DNA of 64,000 nucleotides, taken from positions 253,696 through 317,695 of the forward strand of contig JAVKDD010000008.1 in NCBI GenBank assembly GCA_040222455.1, written 5' to 3'. The DNA comes from RHLJ01 sp040222455 (GTDB lineage Bacteria > Bacteroidota > Rhodothermia > Balneolales > Balneolaceae). Positions within the stretch are counted from its first letter, which is position 1; every line of letters begins with the position of its first letter. Of this stretch, positions 16,501 to 25,056 are shown one piece after another. The position numbers and the translations under genes are program-made. The notes beneath the pieces were generated by a model, which searched no databases, was not told the DNA's origin, and saw only the letters and a list, made by a program, of their open reading frames with translations.

Positions 16501-18348
16501 TTAGTATTCTAATTCTGCCCCAAATCGCTCTACTAAGTCACGAATTATAGGATCTTTTTGTTGGATTTCTTTAAATCGTTCGTATGGATTTTTAGCTTTT
16601 GAGGTATTTTCGACCCCTCGTTTAACTTCTGTTTTAAAACGTAACTTAACTCCAATATGTTCCTTTAATAGGATAGATAAATCCTGTGCTTGTTCATCCA
16701 GCATTTTTTGAGCAAAGGCATTATCACATTCTAAAAGCAGTTCGTTACCTTTTAGTTTTGCAGGGTGTGCCCGTTGTACTTGAAGTTCCAATACCTTAGG
16801 CACTTCATTTTCTAGTGAAGCTACAAAGGTGTCCCAAACAGCGCGAACATCTTCTACAAGTAGTTTCTTTGAGGGAATTGGTTCATCAATTTCTACCGGA
16901 GCTTTTGGAACTGCATTTTGTGTTCCATTTCCATTTCCATTTCCATTTGGAAAATGTAGAACTTTAGCTTTTTGAGTGACTTCAGTAACCAGAGCCGGTT
17001 CACCTAAGCCATATTCGTCTTGAATTGAAACAGGTTCAGGAATAACTTCGTTGATTGGTTCCGGAACTATTGTATGATCTGAATGTTGTTCTGGTTCAGT
17101 TTTAGGCGGAGCACTTTCTACATGTTCGGGCTTAACATCGTTTTCAAGGGCGTCTTCAGCAACACTTTTAATTTCATTCTCTGAAATTCTATCACTCTTA
17201 TCCTTTGCCTCTTCTTTTACTACTAGATTCTTAAAGTTTTTTTTTAAGCCCTCAAGTTCAGCAAGTAGCTTCCCTAGATTTTCGCTTCGCTCCATGTGAA
17301 TAAGTTTAAGAAGCGTAATTTCGAATTGAATACGAGGCTGACTGGCATCTTTAAGCTTGATTTGAGCTTCACTCACAATATGAAGCATACGCATTAAATC
17401 ATCTCTTGAAAACTCTTCCGCCGTTGAAGTGTATTTCGCTTTCGTTTCTTCTGATGCTTCCACCAAATATAATTGAGGGGAATGATGTGCAATGTATAAG
17501 TTTCGAAGATGTTCAGTAAGTCCAATTAAAAACTCCTGAATATCATAGCCTTCTTGTAGTAATGTATTTATGAGTTCGAGTCCTTTGTCTGCGTTATGCT
17601 CTTTTACACAGTTCATAAATTCAAAAAGTCGATCTGTTCCAACCACATTAAGAGCTTGCAAAAGTTCGTTGTGCGTGATTATATCCCCGCAAAAAGCAAT
17701 AGCTTGATCCATCAAACCCAAAGCATCGCGTAATGCGCCATCTGCTTTTTTAGCAATTACGTGAAGAGATTCCTCATCTATCGAAATCTGCTCATCAACA
17801 GAAATCTTGCGTAGTCGATGTACGATTTCTTCAACAGCAATTCTTTTAAAATCAAACCGCTGAACTCTGGATAAAATGGTAGGAAGAACTTTATGTGGTT
17901 CTGTGGTTGCAAAAATAAAAATGACATGTTCGGGAGGTTCTTCCAGCGTTTTTAAAAGAGCGTTAAAAGCTGCTTTAGAAAGCATGTGCACTTCATCTAC
18001 AATAATCACTTTGTAGAGGCTATTTTGAGGTGGAATTCGGACAATCTCTCGCAGATGATGAACATCCTCGACTTTATTGTTTGAAGCAGCATCCATCTCA
18101 GTGATGCTCATCGTTTGGTTTAACGCTTCACCATCAACGTCTGCGTCAATTTTGTTGATTACCCGGGCCAAAACCCGCGCCATGGTTGTTTTACCAACAC
18201 CTCTAGGGCCACAAAACATATACGCATGAGACAATCGGTTTTGCTTGATCGCATTAAGTAAAGTATTACTTACATGATCCTGAGAAACGATATCCTCAAA
18301 ACTGTTTGGTCGGTATTTTCTGGTAAGAGCGCGGTAGTTTTCTGACAT
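16501..18348 (-). CDS. dnaX: DNA polymerase III subunits tau/gamma
   Basis: The clamp-loader ATPase. With the start at 18348 (MSENYRALTRKYRP, the family N-terminus) the product is 615 residues. The AAA+ domain shows GPRGVGKTTMARVLA (Walker A), IVDEVHML (Walker B), FATTEPHKVLPTILSR (sensor 1) and ADGALRDALGLMDQA (sensor 2 region). Domain III ends near residue 365. A charged linker with an NG repeat leads to a tau-specific C-terminus. Two oddities: the four-Cys zinc module normally between Walker A and DAASNN is absent, and an A9 run at codons 368-371 offers a slippage site. The frame is open to 18384, but those residues do not match the family. Confidence 0.96.
   Translation of the reverse strand: MSENYRALTRKYRPNSFEDIVSQDHVSNTLLNAIKQNRLSHAYMFCGPRGVGKTTMARVLARVINKIDADVDGEALNQTMSITEMDAASNNKVEDVHHLREIVRIPPQNSLYKVIIVDEVHMLSKAAFNALLKTLEEPPEHVIFIFATTEPHKVLPTILSRVQRFDFKRIAVEEIVHRLRKISVDEQISIDEESLHVIAKKADGALRDALGLMDQAIAFCGDIITHNELLQALNVVGTDRLFEFMNCVKEHNADKGLELINTLLQEGYDIQEFLIGLTEHLRNLYIAHHSPQLYLVEASEETKAKYTSTAEEFSRDDLMRMLHIVSEAQIKLKDASQPRIQFEITLLKLIHMERSENLGKLLAELEGLKKNFKNLVVKEEAKDKSDRISENEIKSVAEDALENDVKPEHVESAPPKTEPEQHSDHTIVPEPINEVIPEPVSIQDEYGLGEPALVTEVTQKAKVLHFPNGNGNGNGTQNAVPKAPVEIDEPIPSKKLLVEDVRAVWDTFVASLENEVPKVLELQVQRAHPAKLKGNELLLECDNAFAQKMLDEQAQDLSILLKEHIGVKLRFKTEVKRGVENTSKAKNPYERFKEIQQKDPIIRDLVERFGAELEY
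16923..16946 (-). repeat. four tandem 6-bp units in the dnaX linker
   Basis: Four exact copies of TTCCAT (ATGGAA on the coding strand) encode an alternating Asn-Gly linker between the gamma and tau regions of DnaX. Copy number could vary by slippage without breaking the frame. Confidence 0.85.
17237..17245 (-). other. A9 slippery run in dnaX (putative tau/gamma switch)
   Basis: On the coding strand the sequence reads TTA AAA AAA AAC TTT AAG, so nine A's span codons 368-371. Adding one A, or a -1 ribosomal shift, gives K-L then TAA; removing one A gives T-L-R-I then TAG. Either way the product ends at about 372-374 residues, just after AAA+ domain III, as gamma does. Known dnaX genes use A-rich sites for this purpose. 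Confidence 0.5.
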
Positions 18349-18429
18349 GTTTTCATCACTTTTGCTAACGCAAAGAATGTACAAAAAGCATAACAGAGTT
18401 GAAGGATTAGATGTAGAAAAAAAGAACCA

Positions 18430-19152
18430 TTACAAAACTTCCGATTTCTCTCCAAGTTTCCTCAGCGCTTCTCGCTTGTAGGTCCGGCCGATTGGAATCT
18501 TTGCTTCTTTAAGCTCAATTTCATTATTACTCCAGCTTTCAATCTTATTCAAATTGATAATAAAAGAGCGGTGTACTCTTACGAATTGACTATCTGGCAG
18601 TCGTTCTTCCATATATGTAATCGTTTGATAAGTGTTAACTTCTTTTGAGTCTGTTTTTATCAAAATATAATCCCGTTTGCTTTCGATATATAGGATTTCA
18701 TCGAGACAGATTTTCACATTTCTTTTATCGGAAGAAACGAAAACAAAGGGATGATCGTCTTGATATTCTTCTTGCTGCGTAATAACAGGTCTGGAATTTA
18801 AACTGTCAAATACTTTATCTACTGCTTTAAGGAATCGATCGAATGAAACGGGTTTTAGAAGATAATCGACAACATCTAGCTCAAAACCTTCTATAGCATA
18901 TTCTCTATACGCTGTAGTAAAAATAACTTTTGGTGGGTTTTTTAAGGTTCTTAGGAATTCAATACCGGTGAGTCGAGGCATTTGGATATCTAAAAATAGA
19001 ACATCCACATTTGACTTACGAAGCTCTTGAAAAGCTTTAACTGCGTTTTGAAAAGTCGCCATTACATCAAGACCATCAATTTTAGACACATGAGACTCTA
19101 TCACTTCTATAGCTAGAGGTTCATCATCTATGATATAACAGCTTAAATTCAA
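18430..19152 (-). CDS. LytTR family response regulator
   Basis: A 240-residue regulator. The receiver domain (residues 1-120) has D9/D10, the phospho-acceptor D55 in LFLDIQMP, the conserved Thr in FTTAYREYA and Lys in LLKPVSF. The C-terminal LytTR DNA-binding domain (about 140-238) shows ILYIESKRDYILIKT and FVRVHRSFIINLNKIE. The start codon is TTG, overlapping the TGA of the upstream kinase gene by four bases (TTGA), so translation is likely coupled. No in-frame ATG precedes the first acidic pair. Targets are unknown; the divergent DUF5916 gene beyond the kinase is a candidate. Confidence 0.93.
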   Translation of the reverse strand: MNLSCYIIDDEPLAIEVIESHVSKIDGLDVMATFQNAVKAFQELRKSNVDVLFLDIQMPRLTGIEFLRTLKNPPKVIFTTAYREYAIEGFELDVVDYLLKPVSFDRFLKAVDKVFDSLNSRPVITQQEEYQDDHPFVFVSSDKRNVKICLDEILYIESKRDYILIKTDSKEVNTYQTITYMEERLPDSQFVRVHRSFIINLNKIESWSNNEIELKEAKIPIGRTYKREALRKLGEKSEVL

Positions 19153-20228
19153 CTTGTTTCAGGCGTTAACAATTTATCAAGTTCTATTTCTAGTGATACC
19201 GAGTAGGTTTTACTATCGTCCACAATCTTAAGGTCATAAAATCCATTGTATAAAAGCTCTAGTCTTCGGTTAACATTCTTCAATCCAATACCTTGTTGAT
19301 AATCGAATTCTACATGAGCAGGATTTTGACCAGCACTGTTTTTGACGGAAAAAGAAAGTATTTGGTTTCGAATAACTACATTAATTTCTACCCAAACATC
19401 ATCAAGGGTGTCACTAGTGCCATGCTTAAATGCATTTTCTACAAAAGGAAGCAGCAACATGGGCGGTATTTGGCTTTGTGAGACATCTCCATAAGTTTCA
19501 TAAGAAACAGATAAACGATTATCATACCGTATTTTTTCAAGCGAAATATAATTTTTAATAAGATTCAGTTCTTTATTTAAAGGTACCGTTCTTGAATTGC
19601 ACTCATATAACATAAAACTAAGTAACTCCGATAATTTTAGAACTACCTCTGGAGAAGACTCAGACTTTTTTAGTGTAAGAGCATACAAATTATTTAATGT
19701 GTTAAACAGAAAGTGTGGGTGTATCTGACCTTTCAAAAAATTTAGCTCAGCTTGGAGCTTTTGCTGCTGCAACTCCTGAGATTTGCTCTCTTCACTGTAA
19801 TAATACTTTGTTATCTTAATAAACGAAGCTAATGCAACGGCAGGATAAATAGATAAAACATTCTTAAGGCTTTTTGCGACATTTAGTGGGCTGCCCGACA
19901 TCCAATCGTAACTATAAATTGGATAGAATACATAGTAATCTAAAAAGCGCTGTGTAAAACCTGCAAGTACAATGGCAACCGTGGTTATTATAGTGGCTGT
20001 AACATATTTTTTCTGAATAAAATATCTAGGGATAACAAAGTAAAGGGTGAAATAGGTGGCAATTACTTTAAGAGGTAAATAAGCCATCGCCCAAAAAAAC
20101 TCTGCTCCATAAGTATCTTCAAAATTCCCATAAATAATAGTATACATAGCAATATAGCATACCCAAAATAGCAAGTGCCATAGTATCCGGTTACCGGTCG
20201 ATTGATATTTCTGAATGAATTGAATCAT
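19149..20228 (-). CDS. sensor histidine kinase, LytS/YehU type
   Basis: A 359-residue membrane kinase. The N-terminal 140 residues hold about four membrane segments (LWHLLFWVCYIAMYTII, YLPLKVIATYFTLYFVI, ATIITTVAIVLAGF and others) with no extracytoplasmic sensor domain of note. A short coiled coil leads to the His_kinase domain with GQIHPHFLFNTLNNL, where H170 is the phosphorylated His. LLLPFVENAFKHG is the N-box and GIGLKNVNRRLELLY the G-box of the ATPase domain. It transfers phosphate to the LytTR regulator encoded immediately downstream, with which it overlaps by four bases. It probably senses a membrane-linked signal. Confidence 0.94.
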   Translation of the reverse strand: MIQFIQKYQSTGNRILWHLLFWVCYIAMYTIIYGNFEDTYGAEFFWAMAYLPLKVIATYFTLYFVIPRYFIQKKYVTATIITTVAIVLAGFTQRFLDYYVFYPIYSYDWMSGSPLNVAKSLKNVLSIYPAVALASFIKITKYYYSEESKSQELQQQKLQAELNFLKGQIHPHFLFNTLNNLYALTLKKSESSPEVVLKLSELLSFMLYECNSRTVPLNKELNLIKNYISLEKIRYDNRLSVSYETYGDVSQSQIPPMLLLPFVENAFKHGTSDTLDDVWVEINVVIRNQILSFSVKNSAGQNPAHVEFDYQQGIGLKNVNRRLELLYNGFYDLKIVDDSKTYSVSLEIELDKLLTPETS

Positions 20229-20451
20229 ACAAGCCTTAATAATACTGAACTTAACATTCTAAAGTGTACTTGTATATCTCAGATTCTGCATACTACATAC
20301 TAATTACTGCGAATGTCACTCATTTGTATGCGAATATTATTTCTACGGTTTGAGCAGGTTTTTAATTGTTTAAAAGTGTCGTATGCCGATGAACCCAAAT
20401 TAATACGAATAGATTTTATATCTCAGAGCATCCAATAATTAAGCCTGTACT

Positions 20452-22665
20452 ATGAGATATTTAGCCCTTTACTTAATCATATTTCTATTTCCAATATCGT
20501 TGTTAAGTCAGGAACAATCTGAAATAACTAGTTTTATTTTAGAGGCTAAAGTGAAAGCAAAGGAACATAAAATATCTATAGACGGTGTTTTAGATGAATC
20601 TGCATGGAAATCTGCAGTAATTAGTTCAGATTTTTTAAACAAATGGCCAAAAGATACTGGATTTGCTCAGAATCAGACTCAAACGTGGATAACCTACGAC
20701 GATGAATTTATATATATAGGGGCTATCAATTACCAAAAAAAAGCAGATTTAGTCATTAAGTCTTTAAAAAGAGATAATGGCTCTTATCATTGGGATAGCG
20801 AAGCATTTACCGTAGTTCTTGATCCTTTTAACCAACAAACTACTGGCTTTCTTTTTGGGGTGAATGCAGCAGGTGCCCGCGTTGATGGGGTAATTAGTAT
20901 TGAGAATTCAAGAACTCAACCCGATTTCAATTGGGACAATACTTGGGAAAGCTCTGTTCAAGTTTATGAAGAGTATTGGATTGCAGAATTTGCAATTCCG
21001 TTCAAGTCTATAACCTACAATACTGAAAGCACCGAATGGGGAATTAATTTTGTTCGCAATGATATGAAAAGAAATGAATATTCAACCTGGAGCCATGTAC
21101 CCCAAGGTTTTCCTGGTATTGATATTGGTCATTTAGGTATTCTAAGACTCGAAGATCCTCCTAAAAAAAGAAAACAAAGGATTGTAATTCAACCTTACGT
21201 GCTTAGCTCAGCTGAGCAGAGTTTTGAGGATAATGAAGACCTAAATCCTAGCTTTGATATTGGACTAGATACCAAAATCCCTCTGGGTTCAAGCTTCAAA
21301 ATGGACCTTACATTGAACCCAGATTTTTCAACTATAGATGTAGATCAACAGGTAACAAATCTTTCGCGGTTTAGCATTTTCTTCCCTGAAAAAAGAACCT
21401 TTTTTCTCGAGAACAGTGATTTATTCTCTAGCTTTGGTACTTGGAGTGTTAAACCTTTTTTCTCTCGTCAAATTGGGATTAATAATGGCGAACTTGTCCC
21501 AATCTTATTCGGAGCAAGAACAACTGGAAACGTAAATGAAAACCTTAGAGTTGGAGCGATGAATGTACAAACTCGGTCTTTGGACGAGGTAAGTGCCAAT
21601 AATTATACCATTGCGGCAGTTCAACAAAAAGTCTTTGGGAGATCAAGCATTAAAGCGTTACTCACTAATAGAAGTGCTTTTGACGGAACCATAGAAGGTG
21701 CTGAAGATTATAACCGGACAATAGGTACGGAGTTTCACTTTACCTCAGAAAACGGTCGCCTTAATGGAAATGCCCGCTATCATTGGTCACAAACAGAAGA
21801 TCAATTAGAGGATGCCTCCTTTATAGGAGCAACACTTATGTACGATAGTAGAGATTTGTACATTGGAATTACAGGTGACCGATTAGGAAATAATTTTATA
21901 AATGATCTTGGTTTTTCTCGTCGTTCTTTTCAATATGATGCAGCTAGGGATAGCTTAATTAGAGTTGGATATTTATTTACGAATGCCTGGGCGGGATATA
22001 TTCTTCGTCCTGAATCTAATTGGATTAATAACCATGAGTTTAATGCTTGGACCCAATTCTCTTGGGAAACGAACGGTAAATCAATTGATCAAACAAACCA
22101 ACTTAGCTACGGCTTAGCAACATTAAATGCAGGCTATTTCAATATTTCATTTCGAAATAATAAAGAACGACTTCTTTTTGAAACAGATTTAATTGGTGGA
22201 GAAGAATTCCTACCCGCAGAAACTTATGTTTTCAATTCCTTTAGTTTTCGATATGATTCTGATCCACGTGGAATTTTTGCTGGAGGTTTAGAAACTACAT
22301 ATGGAGGTTTTTATAATGGAACCCGCTTCCAATTTGGAGGAACCCTTACCATGCGCACTCAACCCTGGGGAAATTTTGGTATTAGATATGTTGGAAATAG
22401 AGTTGAGTTACCAGATAATTATGGAGAAGCAACACTTCATTTGGTAGGGCCTCAGGCTGAAATCAGCTTCTCTAATTCATTGAACTGGACAACCTTTATG
22501 CAATACAATACGCAAGCAGAGAACTTTAACATCAACAGTAGGCTGCAATGGCGTTTTGCAGCTATGAGCGACATTTTTCTTGTCTATAACGATAACTATG
22601 GTACTGAAAACTTTGGGGTCAAAAACAGGGGTATGGTATTTAAAATGAACTACTGGTTTAATTGA
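20452..22665 (+). CDS. DUF5916 outer-membrane protein with CBM9-like N-terminus
   Basis: A 737-residue exported protein. A signal peptide (residues 1-19, ending LLSQ) is followed by a CBM9-like beta-sandwich at about 35-220, with KISIDGVLDESAWKSA, the usual opening of this domain, and WDSEAFTVVLDPFN. The rest matches DUF5916: FPEKRTFFLENSDLFSSFG, then a long series of amphipathic strands ending in a C-terminal aromatic residue, as in an outer-membrane beta-barrel. Members are often linked to carbohydrate or peptide handling, but the function is not established. The next gene begins one base after the stop, so the two are co-translated. It is divergent from the LytS/LytTR pair. Confidence 0.85.
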   Translation: MRYLALYLIIFLFPISLLSQEQSEITSFILEAKVKAKEHKISIDGVLDESAWKSAVISSDFLNKWPKDTGFAQNQTQTWITYDDEFIYIGAINYQKKADLVIKSLKRDNGSYHWDSEAFTVVLDPFNQQTTGFLFGVNAAGARVDGVISIENSRTQPDFNWDNTWESSVQVYEEYWIAEFAIPFKSITYNTESTEWGINFVRNDMKRNEYSTWSHVPQGFPGIDIGHLGILRLEDPPKKRKQRIVIQPYVLSSAEQSFEDNEDLNPSFDIGLDTKIPLGSSFKMDLTLNPDFSTIDVDQQVTNLSRFSIFFPEKRTFFLENSDLFSSFGTWSVKPFFSRQIGINNGELVPILFGARTTGNVNENLRVGAMNVQTRSLDEVSANNYTIAAVQQKVFGRSSIKALLTNRSAFDGTIEGAEDYNRTIGTEFHFTSENGRLNGNARYHWSQTEDQLEDASFIGATLMYDSRDLYIGITGDRLGNNFINDLGFSRRSFQYDAARDSLIRVGYLFTNAWAGYILRPESNWINNHEFNAWTQFSWETNGKSIDQTNQLSYGLATLNAGYFNISFRNNKERLLFETDLIGGEEFLPAETYVFNSFSFRYDSDPRGIFAGGLETTYGGFYNGTRFQFGGTLTMRTQPWGNFGIRYVGNRVELPDNYGEATLHLVGPQAEISFSNSLNWTTFMQYNTQAENFNINSRLQWRFAAMSDIFLVYNDNYGTENFGVKNRGMVFKMNYWFN

Positions 22666-22666
22666 T

Positions 22667-23281
22667 ATGAAAGAACATATACTAACTAAAATTGCAGCTC
22701 TCATGATCGCTAGTTTAATTGGGGTCGAACTTGGGTTCTCTCAAGAAACTCTTCTAGGAGGACCTTGCGAAGGATGTGAAGCTGTTTTTGAATTTGGAAA
22801 TTTACACCTTACCCCTGTTGATACCTTACCTGAATTTAATTCTGAAGGAACAAAGATTAAGGTAACTGGAACCGTTTTTCAACAAGACGGAAAAACTCCC
22901 GCTGAAGGAGTTATTCTATATATTTACCAAACTAATGAAGAAGGAGTCTATCCCAAAAAAGGAAATGAAACAGGATGGGCTCGTCGCCATGGGTATCTTC
23001 GAGGTTGGGCAAAAACAGGAAGAAAAGGAGCGTATACTTTCTATACTCAGAAACCGCACTTTTATGGAAATGAGCCTGCCCATATCCATTTAACTATTCT
23101 TGAACCAGATGGGAGTTACTACTGGTTAGGTGCGTTTCTTTTTGAGGGCGATTCAAACTTGAGCGATAAACAAGTTAATAACCCTATGCCAAGGGGAGGT
23201 AGTAATGGAATAATGAGTCTGAATTTTGAAGACCATATTTTAACGGGAAAAAGAGATATCATTTTGAGAAAGAACTTGTGA
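22667..23281 (+). CDS. intradiol ring-cleavage dioxygenase-like exported protein
   Basis: A 204-residue protein with a signal peptide (about 1-25, ending GFSQ). The core fold matches the intradiol dioxygenase family: VTGTVFQQDGKTPAEGVILYIYQTN, YLRGWAKTGRKGAYTFYTQKP and EPAHIHLTI, the last carrying the His-x-His iron pair, with Tyr residues in the TFYTQ region able to serve as ligands. Classical enzymes split catechols using two Tyr and two His. Exported versions near outer-membrane proteins are common in Bacteroidota relatives and have no proven substrate. A Cys-rich segment near the N-terminus (GGPCEGCEAVFE) recurs in this subgroup. It is coupled to the DUF5916 gene. Confidence 0.83.
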   Translation: MKEHILTKIAALMIASLIGVELGFSQETLLGGPCEGCEAVFEFGNLHLTPVDTLPEFNSEGTKIKVTGTVFQQDGKTPAEGVILYIYQTNEEGVYPKKGNETGWARRHGYLRGWAKTGRKGAYTFYTQKPHFYGNEPAHIHLTILEPDGSYYWLGAFLFEGDSNLSDKQVNNPMPRGGSNGIMSLNFEDHILTGKRDIILRKNL

Positions 23282-23368
23282 TTATGTTTCTCCATTATTC
23301 ATTTAGACCTCTCTTTTGGAGAGAAAAGTTCTGAATTTTTTCAAATTAGCTTCTATAAAACTGATCTG

Positions 23369-24355
23369 TTGCAATATGCCCTTCTCGCGAATCATAAATA
23401 TGATCTATATTGTCCTATAGAACCACTTAAATTTTCTCCTAATAATTTGCGAATAATTCTTTTAGGTCCTACTGCCTCTGGTAAAACAGAATTATCACTT
23501 CAACTTGCTGAGGAGTTAAAGACTTCTATCATTTCAGCAGATTCTCGTCAATGCTACAAGCTTATTGATATCGGAACAGCTAAGCCTTCTGAAGATGAAT
23601 TAGGTAGAGTTCAGCATTTCAACATTTCAAATTTAGATTTAAATGAAGACGATAGCGCAATAAAGTTTAATGAGCGCGCCAAAACGTGGGAAGCTGAAAT
23701 CTTACAAAAAAGTAAGCATATTATTTATGCCGGTGGAAGCACGCTTCATCTCACAGGATTGATTCAACCATTTAGTGATATTCCAGATTCAAATTCAGAA
23801 AACATAAATCATCTAAACCAACAGATTAGCGAAAATGGAATCGAATCATTATTTAATAAGCTGAATGAAGTTGATCCGGATTATATAAAACGTATTGATG
23901 GTATGAATAGACAACGAATTATTCGTGCATTGGATGTTTGGATGCAAACTGGAAAACCATTCAGCTCTTTTCACCAAAAAAAGGAACTCGTTTTACCAGA
24001 AAACACACTCGTTTTCGGACTTCATCATCCAAGAGAAAAGCTATATGAACGCATCAATCGCAGGGTAGACTTGATGTTAGAAAAAGGATTAGTAGAAGAA
24101 CTTCAGTCTATTCTTAAGCATGGTTATTCAAAAAGTTTGCAATCACTTCAAACAGTTGGATATCGTGAAGTTATTAGTTATCTGGACGAAATTTATACAA
24201 AAGAGCAAATGATTGAGAAAATCAAAACGAATACAAGAAGATATGCTAAACGTCAACTTACCTGGTTTCGGCGTTGGGATTTTATTACGTGGCTGGATGC
24301 TGATAAACTGTCTACCGATGAGATGAAAGAGAGAGTTTTAAATTCTGTTTCTTGA
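23369..24355 (+). CDS. miaA: tRNA dimethylallyltransferase
   Basis: Adds a dimethylallyl group to A37 of tRNAs that read UNN codons. Diagnostic motifs: LLGPTASGKTELS (P-loop), ISADSRQCYKLIDIGTAKPS, IYAGGSTLHLTGLI, NRQRIIRALDVW, and QTVGYREVISYLDE, with a C-terminal TRRYAKRQLTWFRR. The start is uncertain. The frame opens with TTG at 23369, giving 328 residues with an unusual 26-residue lead; a second TTG at 23447 would place the P-loop at the normal distance and give 302 residues. No in-frame ATG lies before the P-loop. I report the longer form. Confidence 0.93.
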   Translation: MQYALLANHKYDLYCPIEPLKFSPNNLRIILLGPTASGKTELSLQLAEELKTSIISADSRQCYKLIDIGTAKPSEDELGRVQHFNISNLDLNEDDSAIKFNERAKTWEAEILQKSKHIIYAGGSTLHLTGLIQPFSDIPDSNSENINHLNQQISENGIESLFNKLNEVDPDYIKRIDGMNRQRIIRALDVWMQTGKPFSSFHQKKELVLPENTLVFGLHHPREKLYERINRRVDLMLEKGLVEELQSILKHGYSKSLQSLQTVGYREVISYLDEIYTKEQMIEKIKTNTRRYAKRQLTWFRRWDFITWLDADKLSTDEMKERVLNSVS

Positions 24356-24444
24356 TTTTTTTCTAGAATTCATATTAATCCGTCGGCTAATCTCATCCTC
24401 AAAAAAATCCCTAAATGCATTTAGCAGCTAAGGATAAGAAGCCT

Positions 24445-24452
24445 TAAATTTG
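24445..24452 (+). promoter_or_regulatory. possible -7 promoter box for purS-clpS-purQ
   Basis: TAAATTTG fits the Bacteroidetes TAnnTTTG consensus, 25 bases before the purS ATG. No TTG lies at the expected upstream distance, so this is a weak call. Confidence 0.3.
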
Positions 24453-24477
24453 AGCTTCACTTAAACAAAACTCCATC

Positions 24478-24723
24478 ATGTACAAAGCGAAAGTAAATGT
24501 AACATTACGTCCTTCGATTCTTGATCCTAAAGGAAAGGCGGCGCATCACGCTCTTGAAAACTTAGGCATTGATCAGGTTAAACAGGTACGAATTGGTAAA
24601 TTTATCGAATTGGATGTAAATGCTGACTCTGAAGAATCTGCCAAAAAAATTGTAGAGGCTGCATGTACTAAATTACTGGCAAACGAAGTGATGGAAGATT
24701 TCGAAATCGAAATCAATAAATAA
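24478..24723 (+). CDS. purS: phosphoribosylformylglycinamidine synthase subunit PurS
   Basis: An 81-residue PurS subunit. PurS, PurQ and the small PurL together make FGAM in purine synthesis, with PurS bridging the other two. The family pattern is clear: YKAKVNVTLRPSILDPKGKAAHHALENLG, then VRIGKFIELDV and a C-terminal NEVMEDFEIEI. Having a separate PurS implies a small PurL elsewhere. Its TAA is immediately followed by the clpS ATG, with no spacer. Confidence 0.96.
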   Translation: MYKAKVNVTLRPSILDPKGKAAHHALENLGIDQVKQVRIGKFIELDVNADSEESAKKIVEAACTKLLANEVMEDFEIEINK

Positions 24724-25053
24724 ATGCAAAATAATGCTCTTAATACTAACTATAATGAAACGATATTAGCTGAGATAGAGCACGCTACGGATACAAGTTC
24801 AGAAACTGATGTTGAAGAACAGGTTAAAACTCCATGGCGCCTTTTTTTGTATGATGACGATATTCATACCTTTGATGAAGTGATTGAGCAATTAATAAAA
24901 GCGGTAGGTTGTTCATACTCACAAGCTGATAAACTTACTTGGCAAGTTCATAACGAAGGGAAAGCAATGGTTTTGGAAGGAGAATTCGAAGAATGCCTCC
25001 GTGCAGACAGCATATTAAAAGAAATTCAATTGGTTACCGAAATAAAAGGATAA
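24724..25053 (+). CDS. clpS: ClpS, adaptor of the ClpAP-type protease
   Basis: ClpS delivers N-degron substrates to the Clp ATPase. The 109-residue protein has about 35 unstructured N-terminal residues, then the core: TPWRLFLYDDDIHTFDEVIEQL, YSQADKLTWQVHNEGKAMVLEGEFEEC. The usual NDD of the peptide-binding pocket is DDD here, so the first Asn is an Asp, which could alter binding of the substrate amino group. The gene is inserted between purS and purQ and starts directly at the purS stop. No Clp ATPase gene is visible in the window. Confidence 0.9.
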   Translation: MQNNALNTNYNETILAEIEHATDTSSETDVEEQVKTPWRLFLYDDDIHTFDEVIEQLIKAVGCSYSQADKLTWQVHNEGKAMVLEGEFEECLRADSILKEIQLVTEIKG

Positions 25054-25056
25054 AAA

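Noticed and set aside
23290..23335. CTCTC/GAGAG hairpin after the dioxygenase-like gene
   Set aside because: A five-base stem with a T-rich tail at a distance is too weak to call a terminator.
24356..24477. Possible riboswitch before purS
   Set aside because: The 122-base leader shows no conserved purine-riboswitch pairing that I can recognise.
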